From Manduca sexta (taxonomy: Eukaryota > Arthropoda > Insecta > Lepidoptera > Sphingidae): DNA of 64,000 nucleotides. The DNA is taken from assembly GCF_014839805.1 (NCBI RefSeq), contig NC_051132.1:4836001-4900000 (forward strand). Reading direction: 5' to 3'. The first letter of the stretch is position 1, and each line of letters begins with the position of its first letter. The position numbers and the translations under genes were made by a program. The notes below the pieces were generated by a model that saw only the letters and a list, made by a program, of their open reading frames with translations, was not told the DNA's origin and did not search any database. Positions 36,427-49,200 of the stretch are shown here, piece by piece.

Positions 36427-39400
36427 ATGTTATGTTTTTATAATAAGAAATATGAATGAGGAACCTAAGTTGCATCGTATACATTTTCTAACTCTCCAAT
36501 TTATTTCAGCTCTCATTTACGAGTCTAATGCAACTTGGTTTTTCTCGTGTCGCAACTCTTTATAGATGCCGGTTCCAAAGAAAAAAGTGTGCTGTGTCCG
36601 CTCCTTGCTTAACAAAACTTGCAATAGCGGGAGTATGGAATAGATGCCATACAATCACATATACCTTTGTAAAAACTAGTAATTTTTGTGTAATTCCTAT
36701 TATAAAAGTTGAAATATAAAATATAATAAGTCTCTGATATTTATTGCTAAAAGTAAGAACAAAAATTAAGTAATTACAATTACGTAAGTTGCTTAATTCG
36801 TAAGCACACGCGATCATGATGTACCTAAGAACTAAGTGATGAACATTAACGAACTCAAAATGTCCTCACGTCTCACTACACATAGTAACAGCATGACGTT
36901 TCCTAACAGCTTACACCCGGAATCCTGCAACAATTCCTAAAAAATATTTGCCAAAATGTATTTGTCAACACTAATGAATTTAATGGGACAAAAATAATTC
37001 CTATCAAATTAAAGTTCTTCGAGGATAAAAACCGGCGGAGCTCAATTAATTCAAATCGATTTCCACTTAAACAAACCTTCTTCACGAACGATCAGAATTT
37101 CAAATTCACCTTCAACGGAACAGGGAGCATGGTGTAAAGCTCCTTTTTTCGATTCCAATATGCCATTTAAACGGAACGCGCCAAAAGAAATAGTCGCAAC
37201 CGAGTTAGGTTGGCCAGCCTGATGCTATCTTGGCAGTTGGCACACCTGACCGACGCTAATTGGACAATAAATCAATTCTTCCCCGCTTCTTATTGGTGAA
37301 TCGTGGCATTCCAATATTGAAAATTTGGCCGCGCGATATTGACAACATGATAAAAAACAATAGGGCGGTTATCTTTTTCTTTTGTGTACATCTCTCGGGA
37401 CCCGGTTCTTATTAAAACTGAATCGTTTCGTGTTTTGTTTTGGTTGAGCTCAATGTCTTATCGCGGTTAGACAATTTGTTTTTGGGTGCTCGTTATTGAA
37501 TTATTAATATTGATATTTTGTATGTTGTCTGCTGATATGACAAGTACAATAAAAGATGTGTTATACCTTCATTACAACGGCTCTTGAATCATATTATATT
37601 ATTATAGTTATACTTAAATTACTACACACATCTGTGTTTCTATTTCTACGTATTACAATTTCACATAATTGAAAAAAGAAAAAGATAATCTAGCTTGCTC
37701 TGAAGTTACTCTTATGGACTCACATTCTTATAGTTAATTTACGTTATTTAGTTACATTGTCATTAGCTTCCTCTCAACGTATTTTCGTATTTCACACAGC
37801 TAAGAAAGAGTGCTTTTTTCAATAAAGCTACTATTTAAAGTTTAGGTAAATTAAGAGGTATAAAAAGGAATTAACAACGTTTAAGCTGTGAAAGGGGCCT
37901 TCATTACTACTGTTACCATACGTCTCGACTTCATAGGATAAGTTCTTTGCTATTCTCGAACTGCATAAACGCAAAACATTACAAAGTTCAAACTTTATAT
38001 TTTGATTGTAGCCTCTACATTTTACAATCTATATTTGAAATATTTATCCGTGATCTATTTTTACAAAAGGACCTGTTGTTTTCGTCAATCCATATTTAGC
38101 TCTATAATATTTTAGAATCTAGATCGCTTAAACTGAAAATATATTAATATAATTTCTTGGTAATTCTAAGAGCTTATAAAATAACTGACGATTGGATGAA
38201 ACTTTATAGACCAATGAATGTAACACTAACGGCTGATAATCAGTTTCCGCTTGAGAGACGCTAACAGTTTTTTCACTACAATTCTAATAAACTGTCGAAC
38301 CAGGAAAACCGATCCTAGTAACTCCCAATTGATGGTAAAAGCAGTCACAACGTGTGTTATTAACAAAACGCAACGCTGGCTAATCTGGCCAAGCCGACTC
38401 GCGCCGCGTGTGTAATTAAATTCTCAGAACAAGCGAGCTATTAAACCGAAACGGTAGCGACGTCCATTACCAAACGTACGTGAATAATTATTTCGTTCCC
38501 GCCTTTTTGTTTTGCGTGCGAATTTCGAGAGCACTAATGCGGCGTCGCCTACTGGTAGCACGGACACTCGCGAACAATGTTCTCGTAAAATATTATTCAA
38601 TTATATTGTTTACGTACTGATTGACGATTATTGTTGGTTAAATAGTATTTTTATATGCACCGGCAGTAAGTTTAACGTATAAAATTTGACCAACTAAATA
38701 TTTATTGTGGGAATGAGAGTTACAAAACCAAAATCTACCATCGACAAGTTTTATTTTAAAAGCCTGCTTCGTAAGACATTTTCGTAACGCTGCGACTTGT
38801 TCGTGTAAAAGTTAGTTTAAATGGCATATAATATTCTTGCAAAAAAATATTCATATATATAAACTTTTTTAGGGAAGGGGAATATTGGACCTACAGGAAC
38901 ACATCTCGTATAACTTAGAAGACCAAGATAAATCCAGGGAAACGAGAATGGATAAGAGTCCTAATAATGTAGCGTGGGTATGAACTACGCTTACAGTTAA
39001 ATATTGCGATTTTTCGTAATCTATAATCTACGGTTATGGACACTGTTTAACAATTTTCATGGTAAATGAAGGGGGTAAGCACAGCTCAGTAATGGGTAAG
39101 AACACGTCAAAGGATAACAATGACTAGGTAACCAACCTGTTCTATCAACAATAAATTGTCAATTATCTCAGTTATTAACAATTTATTTATTCCTAGTAGG
39201 TACTGCAATTAAAATAAAAATGGCAGACAAATGTGACAACCACTGACATCAACAAAAAATGTTGCCAGCGAAAAAACGTTTTCTACTTCAGACCACCAAG
39301 GCACACGAACGCATATCATTAAGCTCACATAAACAATCTAGTGAAATGACAGGTAGTGAGAGTTGTCACATTCATGGTATAATATTATTCACGTTTATCA

Positions 39401-41685
39401 GCGGGCCGCATCGTTGCTCGTACTGTTAACATGTATTTTGACAGATGACATAAGTTTGGCGCCGTATCGCCCGTTTGTCATCTCGTCTGCGATGAAACAC
39501 AATTTGGATGCAATAATAAGCTCCCGTCTTACGTAAGAGCTCAGTCCTATTCAATACTACTCCGCCTCGCATCGAAATACATTTTATTAGATCTGATATG
39601 TTAACTACCTGCGCGATAAAGTTATATTTGACTCGCGTCACAGCCTTTCGTCTGAGTGACTTAAACGACTCCCCACAATACCACTGCTTTGTTATACTTC
39701 GTTTCTTGTTAGAATTCCTTTCACCATATCCTTTTAATACGTTCGTAGTTTACACAAAAGATAACTCTGATTTTACTTTCTCTTTTTACCTTTTGCTGTT
39801 TATCAATGTTGAGTATACATCCCCCACTTATTATTTTTTATGTAAACAAATAAAATAATATGAAACTTATATTAAACATACTCATTATATTTGTTTTGAA
39901 CAAAAAAAATATATTTAAATTGACTTCTTCCATTCCCATCTATAATAATTCCGGAAAGAGTCAATAAATATACCATTATACCGTGCTGCTAAAATCGCTA
40001 CTAGAGGGACTCTACCTTTATTATGATAAAGACAGTCGTGTAAATCAACGTAATGGTTGTTGTTTTGAAGTAGCTGCCTGCTATTCATAACATCACATTG
40101 TATAATTATCTTCAGACGTCTTGCACTGGGTCACCTGTACACAATGTAACAAAAAGAGGACGTACATTTTGTATTATTCGCTTTATCTATTTAAATAAAG
40201 CAGTAGGACAGTTTGGACGTAAAATTAGGTGATAAATTAGCATTGTATCTATAGTTAAATTTTGCGGTAGTATTTGCTTATTACATAATATTATTATAAT
40301 AAAATTAGACTTTAAACTTACTTTGGACACCCTCTGCTATCGAATGAAATGTTTTTTTTTTTTAAATAATACGGTATAGTTGTGAAATGCCGTGTGCGAC
40401 GCATTAATGCTATCAGCGATCATAGAAACAACAGAAGTGATTGGGCTCGGTGATGCCTTTACTATCCATATGTAAAGAACAATCGTATTGATTGTTTTTA
40501 GTTTGTAGAATTTCTTCTAAAAATAGACAATTAAGGGCAGTTTTTTTTATTAACAATAACAAATATGCTGTACTTTGTATTTCGACAACTCTTACAGTTT
40601 TTAGTTTAGTTGTTAATTTTTGGGTTCATTAAGGAATCTGGCTATAGATAAGTATATCATCGTAATCAATATATTCTCAATCTAAAAGAAAAATGATATC
40701 AAAAATTGCTTAAACAATTGTTTATTGATAACAAATTGACGTCTGCATGGCCCCTTATACTGAGCAGAAACAATAATCAATAAATATCATAATACTGCTA
40801 CCTTAAGGTATTCAAATTGTTATTTTTATTTGTGTGTCGATATAAATCAAACACGAGTCAAATCGATGGGCATACGATCCACCCGACATAGAACGCCAGG
40901 AATGCGTCCGAGACAAATAATGTATTGGTGACATCGCATGACATCTGTCCGCCAACGCTTTCTAAACAATTAATTAAACAACGCAAAGACAGGATTTTAT
41001 TTTGATTACATACACCGATTGTAAAGTTGATTGGTTCTTAGTAAATTTTCTTAGTATTTATATTATATTGTTATAGTAGGTAGAAGAACAAATTTATACG
41101 CATTATGACAATGAAGAGGTCGGTTTATGTTGACTAATGACCAATAGATACCTATTAAAAAGTGTGCTGACGATGAATATTTTTTAAACTACCCACGACA
41201 TCGCGCCGCACCGTTTTCAATAGATTTGACATCTTAGGTTTTAATTAAAATAAAAAGGGTTAGCGAGGGTTTAGATGACGTGACCTTCTGTAATAATAAT
41301 AAACTTCCAGTTCACGCATCTTTGAATACAAAGTCTAAATATGCGAATCAAAAGTCCATTTGATGGTCGTTCCAAAAAAAAATAACAATTTGAGGATTTA
41401 TCAATCTAAGTTTATAAATAAAAAAAATCAATTTGTAACATAATATGTATTAGCAGTGTAATGAATATAAGATATTATCTTAGTTAGTCGATTCGATAAT
41501 AATATGTTGAGAACAAAAGTAAACATACATTAAACATTTATTTTTGAAGCTGAAAATTTTGTTTGTTTGAACGCGTTAAGCTAAATTCTAAACTGATCTT
41601 GTAATTTTGACACTAATAGAAAACTACATTACTTCTGAGTGGTACAGGCTCCTTTTATCCCGGAAAAACTTTTCCATGCCATGCG
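36427..41685. other. Upstream region of Tfb4 copy 2, no gene seen
   Basis: Counterpart of 12255-17515 with few differences; no additional gene or transposon before the foldback element. Confidence 0.5.
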
Positions 41686-41757
41686 GCCAGAGCCGTAGGT
41701 AAAAGCTAGTTAATAATAATACCATGCGTAGATCAATAGCTTTAAATTACGTTTTTA

Positions 41758-42948
41758 GTCCATTGAAAAATTACATTTGGGGTTGCGTTTTTTAGAGGAC
41801 GCAATTTTATTTTTTTGAAGTGTAGGGGGGTCAGTCTAAAGCTAAAACCAAGTTTGTGGGGTCGCCACCCTTGTCCCACGGCCGCCATCTTGAAAATAGG
41901 GGTTGAAATGGTTTTTACGATGTATCTCTTAAACTACTTATCTGACAAAAAAAATGTATAAACTTTTTTTGTTGCAAATTAAATTTTCTACAACTTTGGT
42001 CTAGTAACTTTTGTCGTAAAACTATAAATAAATAAGTTATAAGCGAAAATGTTAAGAAATTCAATGTTAAGCAATGTCCATTGCAACGTCATCAGAATGT
42101 GTGTTTATAAGGTTCATAATACTTTTTTTGTACTCTCATTAATACCCAAATACCCAAGGGACCATTAGGGAACAAAAGAACATCTGCCTGCTATTATTAT
42201 TATTATTTCTAACCTCTCTTATTTTAAGAATAGCTGATAATATTGTGTTGAAGTTTTCGTAAGTAAGTAAGTTATTGTAAAAGACTTTTAAAAGTCAAAA
42301 TGCTAATAAAAAAAAAGTAGTTTTCACTAAAGTTAAAATCGTGTCTAAAATCATTCGAAATCGTCTTCACAATTAAAAACAGAATAAAATAAATCCGCAC
42401 GTACAGAAATATGTAGCACAACTAAAAGATATAAGTTGAACGACAACTTCAACACAATATTATCAGCTATTCTTACAATAAGAGAGGTTAGAAATAATAA
42501 TAATAATAGCAGGCAGATGATCTTTTATTCCCTAATGGTCCCTTGGGTATTTGGGTATTAATGAGAGTACAAAAAAAAGTATTATGAACCTTATAAACAC
42601 ACGTTCTGATGACGTTGCAATGGACATTGCTTAACATTGAATTTCTTAACATTTTCGCTTATAACTTTTTTTTTATAGTTCTACGACAAAAGTTACTAGA
42701 CCAAAGTTGTAGAGAATTTAATTTGCAACAAAAATGCTTATACATTTTTTGTCAGATAAATAGTTTAAGAGATACATCGTAAAACCATTTCAACCCCTAT
42801 TTTCAAGATGGCGGCCGTGGGACAAGGGTGGCGACCCCACAAACTTGGTTTTAGCTTTAGACTGACCCCCCCTACACTTCAAAAAAATAAAATTGCGTCC
42901 TCTAAAAAACGCAAGGTAAGGCCTAAAAAATGTAACATTTCAATGGAC
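41758..42948. mobile_element. Foldback element with about 500-bp inverted arms
   Basis: Left arm 41758-42254 and right arm about 42446-42948 are near-perfect inverted copies (outer ends GTCCATTG and CAATGGAC; inner ends near TGATAATATTGTGTTGAAG and its complement), separated by a 190-bp AT-rich centre. Absent from the other copy, where the flanks join as ACGTTTTATCATTTG near 17541-17556. The arms contain no transposase. The target duplication looks like TTTA but is blurred by a T run, so the superfamily is unassigned. It lies about 260 bp upstream of the Tfb4 start codon. Confidence 0.88.
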
Positions 42949-43208
42949 TATTTATCATTTGTACTATCTTTCTCTCATGATAAAAGTTTTACGGAAGTGG
43001 CTGAATGATTTTAATTTCTTTGCACAATTAATAAAAAAATCATTTCAACACTCATCTGTCAAATCGAAATGTCAATTGTCAATTTATTTTTAGGTTATAG
43101 TTGTTTGTTTGTGCTAAATGTATTTATTTTATTATCATTAAAATTAAAGTCCTTTATGAAAACAGAATTATACTTTTCTACACAGGATAACAGTTTATTT
43201 CTAACAAA

Positions 43209-46200
43209 ATGATTGACGAAGAAGGTACACTTCATACAAATTGTAATGTACGTAGTAATTCTTCGGTACTAAGATTTATATATAATTTTAGCGCCATCAG
43301 ATAGCAGTCTCGTGGTGATGATTGTAGACACAAACCCTAACCAGCGCTACATAACGGAAGACCCTAAAGTACTCACCAACGTCCTCGATGCAGTAATCGC
43401 TTTCGGAAACTCACACTTGATGCAAAAAGCGCGGAACCAACTCGCAGTTATTGGCTGTCATTTCCACAAAAGGTAAAGAAATATCGTTTTTGTTGCAGAA
43501 TTTTAGATAATAATGGAATAGGGATGTTTAAACTAAATGGATATTACCTACATCACACACACTTACTTACTTGCCGGTTTGCTTTTATTTTCATTACCAA
43601 TCTTTATGTTTCAGTGAATATTTATACCCAAGCCCAGGCAAGCCATTAGATGTAAGACAAATAGATGGACAATATGAACTCTTTACCTTGGTTGAAAAAA
43701 CAATTAAGATGAGGTAAGTATGTGGAATTTTTTAAATATGATTGTTATAAAAAATTTACAGGGTCATTTTCAAATATTTATCTCTTTAAAAATAACACTA
43801 TAAAATAAGTTACTCAAACCATAAATGTAAAATAAAAAAGTGCAAGTTTTAAACAAAATATCAATAAAAATTTATCTTAATTTTACACGCTCTAGTGCCA
43901 TTACTACTACTCTAATAAAATTCTTTGCAATGGCAATATCACTGTTTTAGTTAGAAATATAATAAAAATGACATTACATTCACTCAAAAGTTTTGTACTT
44001 TAGTGGAAATATTTTGGAAATGTAATATTATATTATATTATTCATGGATGATTTTTGGCACAATGTTAGCAGAGGTAAAGATGAGTATAAGGTTTCAAGT
44101 ATTAACTCAATGTCATAATGACCCTTAATTGTTATTGTTGTACATACATAAATGTATAAATTCTACATATGTTCCAGATTAGTAAACTTAGTAAAAGCCA
44201 GCCACAAGACGAAAAACCTGGGGAATCTTTGTTAGCGGGTGCCATGGCAATGGCTTTATGCTTTATTGCAAGAGTAAGACATTTATATTGTTATCTGAAC
44301 AACCCCATCATACTTATTCAACTGAAAATCTGCATTATATTTTTCGAAGTTATTATAAGAAATTAAAGATTAACAAGCCTTTCCAGGTGTACATGAAACC
44401 AAACAATTCACACATTTAGTAGAGAAACTTTTTAATCAATATTACTAAATTATTCTGATATATTTCCAATGTTAATACAGGAATTATATTTTTGAAATTA
44501 AAAAAGAAGTCACTAATCAAGTGTGAATTATCGGCTATAATGTTTATCTTAAAAAGGCTTGATTCAACAAAACTATGAAATATTGCTATTCCATAAATAA
44601 GCATTATTTTTATTGCCTCTGAAGGTCAATGAGCTAATAGCCCATCTCTGGTTAATGGTTACTGTTACCGATGGACGTCACCAAAGCCAGGGACATCAAA
44701 ATATACATAATGAAATGCCTAGCAAGTGGTGGTAACATAGTTGATTGTGGAACGGTCTACCGAGACAAATGTCCGCAGGTTCAAATCCCATGGGCACACC
44801 TTTGACTTTTCTAAAAGCGTATGTGTGTATTCTTTGTGAATTATCGCTAGCTTTAACTATGAAGGACAACATTGTGAGGAAACCTGCATACCTGAGAAAT
44901 TCTCTATAGGAATTTTCGAGGGTGTGTGAAGTCTACTAATCCGCACTAGGGGTCGCAAACCGGTATCCCGGATTTCGAAAATACCGGAATACCGGACCAA
45001 ATTAAGAACTTCAAAATACCGGTATTGATTTTACAAAAACCGGGATTTTCGGTATTTTCGGTATTTTATAAAAATAAAATTCAGTACAAAATGTGTGTAT
45101 AATTATTAATTTCTCGAGTTTTAAATCGCAAAAATTTAATTTGCTTGCTATTTCATTCATTCGTATAGGCGTATATTCTATAAAGAGCGAGCAAAATACA
45201 TGGCTTATGCCTATATTGCTACTTTTTTTTTGTTCTAAGCATAGCAGTGTTGACTGTTAATTGTTATTTTTATTAGAACTTATTAGAAATATTTTTTGTT
45301 CTTTAAAGTCTATCCTCATTATTCATAGGCGTTATTTATCTAAGGACGAAGCATTGCTGTGATAACAAGTCTGTTTCTCAGTGTTGACGGCATGGCAGCC
45401 TTTGCAGTGCGCAGACGTAAGGCCGTTGTGATTGGCTAATATTGTGATATAACTTGAATCTATTTGGCTGTCAGATTAACATAGCTGGGCCCTTATTCTG
45501 TATGGTAGTGTAAACGCGTAAAGCGGCCGTGTCATGTTATCTTCGAGAAATGTGCGTGGAATGGTATTCTGTAAGCCAAATTTCTATAGTCCTAAACATG
45601 ATGCGTTGTGTTACGTGCTTGTTACGCACTGTTAAAATAACGTGCGGGATAGAGAATAAAGCCCCAGAACTAACAGCAAGCTGTCAAATAAACAAAGTTG
45701 AGAAACATGACAGGGGGAATAGATGTAAAATACAACCTGTTTAAAAGCCTCGAGCTGCCTATAATAATGGCCTGGTCTTTCTTGGCAATTTCGCGGCGTT
45801 TACCGAAAGGCCGAAATTGTCCTTATTAACCCTATCTACAGCTGTGGACACACAATCAACTTGCTCCTGAGAATAAATTTGCAATTCATCAGTATACAGA
45901 TGGTACGCACATTGAAGATTTTGCGTTAAGAGGTTTATCAAGATAGAGAACCATAATGGGGAGAGTATGCCGTCTTGAGGGACGCTACAGTCTATATCAC
46001 GTCAGTTAGACGAAGAGTCGTCTAGGCGCACCAACTGTTGAAGTCCCTGAAGATATGACGAGAACCAATTCAGTGCTGTGGGCGAAATCATAAGGTGGGA
46101 GAGGTTTGCAAGAAGAATGTCGTGACTGACTGTATTGAAGGTATTGGAGAAATCAACTAAAGCCAAAACAGTGACTTTGGAATCCTCCATGCCTGCCCTA

Positions 46201-49200
46201 ATATCACCAGTCACTTTGAGGAGTGCAGTAATAGTGCTATGGCCAGGTCTGGAGCCAGACTAGAGTGGGCACAGTAGGTTGTTTCGGTGCACATGCTCAG
46301 ACAGTTGCTTGTGAGCACAGGCCTCGAGCACTTTCGAGAGATTAGGAAAGAATGGATATGGGACGGAAATGCTTAGCAAGTGATGGATCAGGGATTTTAG
46401 GAAGAGAGATAGCAATAGCTCTCCGCCACAAAGACGGAAAAATACCAGTGCTGAGGGAGGCGTTAATGATACGGGACATGATTGGTAGAAGTTGGTCCAG
46501 GATAGGTATTATCATGCGACGACTGATGTTGTCACAGCCGGTGGCATTGGATTTAATGGACAGGATGACTTTTCTAATTTCACCCAACGGCACAGAAGAA
46601 AAATGAAAAGTATTAATGTTAGGTCTGGATAGACCCGCTAAAAAATCCATGGTACGACGCCTAGTTTGGTGATCAATCATGGTAACAGATGTGAAATGTT
46701 GATTAATATCATCCAAACCAATAGTCGCAGCGTAGAGATCTAAATACCCAGACTTCCGAGGAATCTCCAGATACTGGCTGGCGAGGAAGAAGAAATATTA
46801 CTGAGAATGTGTCGGCGTTTAGCATTACGAACCATCTGGTTATACCGATTCCTTGCAGCCTTAAAAAGGCACCAGTTCTCCTCCGAACGATCCCTTCTGT
46901 ACTGGCGAAAAGCCCGATCTCATCGCCATCCTAACCCCATGTATAATCCATGGTGCAGGAGGACGTTTTAATTTAATTTTCTTTAAAGGGGCATGGGTAT
47001 CAAAGAGTGAACAGACAACGCGGTTAAAAATTGCGACTTTATCGTCAACAGAGGTGGCTGCCAATAGGTGATCCCAGTTAAAGTTAGCAGCGTCTCCTTT
47101 CAGCTTATCCGCATTGATGCGACCAAAACTACGCAAGTGCAATATCTTAGAGGGAACTTGGGAGGTTTAAGGGCGTAAGACATGTAGATGAGATCATGGT
47201 GAGGGAAGCCAGGAGCAGGAAATTGACCGTGGGAGAAAACAGAGGAAAGAGCAGAGGTGAGGATAATGTCAAGCCAAGTGTCGAGACCATCCATTTTATG
47301 GTGGGTGGCTTACAGTGGTAGGACATGCTGTTTAGCAGAGTCAAGGACAGTGAGGAGTTTACGCAATCGGGAAGAGTGGCTGGCAAGGAGATCAGTATTT
47401 AAATCACCCATGATGATGTGATGAGCATAATCAGAATTCCACTGTTTCCAGACTGGAGAAGTAATTAAGAGATGGGGGACAGTAAATTACACCTAGTAAG
47501 GTTTACACTCTCTTGACCTAAACCTCAAGAAGCAGAAATTTCGCATAAGTAGAATAAGAAGCAAAGGGAGATATTACAGTTTTATATTTCAGGTCGCTAC
47601 ATAGCATATAAATATATAGCGACTCCGCCTCTCGTGTCAACTCGATAATTTCTAATCAAAATGAAACCAGGGAAGGGGTAAAGGGTATAAGGAAGGTGAG
47701 GTTTGAGCCAGCTCTCAGAAATCAGAAGGGTATGAACGTTGGCTTACGAAAATAATCTCTTTTCAATCAGCCTTTAACTAACCACTAAGCTGTCATTAAA
47801 ATTTGACATTTAATTACCAAATTAAATGTATATTTCCTATTTTTCTAATATTTCTTCAAATACCGGAAATACCGAAAATACCGGAATACCGGAATTTATT
47901 TTAGGTCAATACCGAAAATACCGGTTTTGAAAAATGGTCCGGTATTGCGACCCCTAATCCGCACTGGGACAGCATGGTGAACTAAGGCCTAATCCCTCTC
48001 AGTAGTAGAAGAGGCCCGTGCCCAACAGTGGGACTACTGTCCCACTGTTGGGCACGGGCCGTGTATATACTTATAATACACGGCTTATATTATTATTATT
48101 ATATAATGAAATGTTCGCAGGCGCGTCGGCAAGTTCCACCAGGGATGACAATGACCAGCAGAATACTAGTGATAACTGGAAGCTCGGACACCGCAGCTCA
48201 GTACATCAACTATATGAATGTGTTCTTTACAGCACAAGTAAGTTACATGACTAATGATGATTCATTGACTAATGTTCCATATTTCTGATTGATCATTTTA
48301 TGCAAATTTTTAGTGGTGATCTTGACTCATGTGAAAATTCAGTATTTTAGATTTATTAATAATAAATGCCTTTTCCAGCATAATAATATTGTCTATGTCA
48401 ATCTTCACGTTTTAAATCATAACACATGTTATTTTCTCTTATACATACATACATACATAACATCACGCATTTATCCCCGAAGTGGTACGCAGGGGCGCAA
48501 CTAGGGCACCCACTTTTCGCCAAATAATAATGCTTTTCTCTTATAATAATGCGTTTTTCTTTTCATTTTAGAAACAACAGGTCCTTGTAGATGTGTGCTC
48601 AGTGGATAAACACTTGAGTCTTCTCCAACAAGGTTGCGATATCACGGGCGGTCTGTACTTGAAAGTCCCCAGCCTTGAGGGTCTCTTACAGTACTTACTG
48701 GTAAGTTAGTCAATATATTCTTAATTTCCATGTATTGGACTATAAACTAAACAATACTTTGTAATTCAAGGTGTCAGATGGTGTTTTAAATTTTTATGAG
48801 CGGTCATAAGCTTACCATCAGGCGAACGGCAAGATCGTCTCGTCATTTAAAGCAAAAAAAAAATATGTTAACGGCGCTAAGAAGTAAAGAAATATAGATG
48901 TCACGATTTATCAATACGATTTGAATCGTCTCGTTTAATCGTAACGATTAGTCGGATTGCGTGTAGCCTGAACACTATAACCTGTTAACAGTGGGTGTTC
49001 TTGCCGGAGTCGAGTGAGCGTGGCAAGTTGGTGCTGCCGGGACGCGGCCGCGTGGACTACCGCGCCGCATGCTTCTGTCATAGAGAGCTGCTTACCATCG
49101 GATACGTCTGCTCAGTCTGCCTTAGTGGTAACTATAAAATCTTATCTTCAAGACCTCATACGTTAGTTTTAACTAACACGCCGCACCTCTACAAACTATC

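Larger units (their letters stand above)
44612..48103 (+). mobile_element. tRNA-derived SINE in intron 4, split by a hAT-like insertion
   Basis: Same SINE as 19211-19652. The left part is 44612-44946 and the right part 47957-48103. The hAT-like element landed in the conserved ATCCGCAC motif of the SINE body. The right part also carries an inverted-duplication scar at 48013-48060. Confidence 0.85.
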
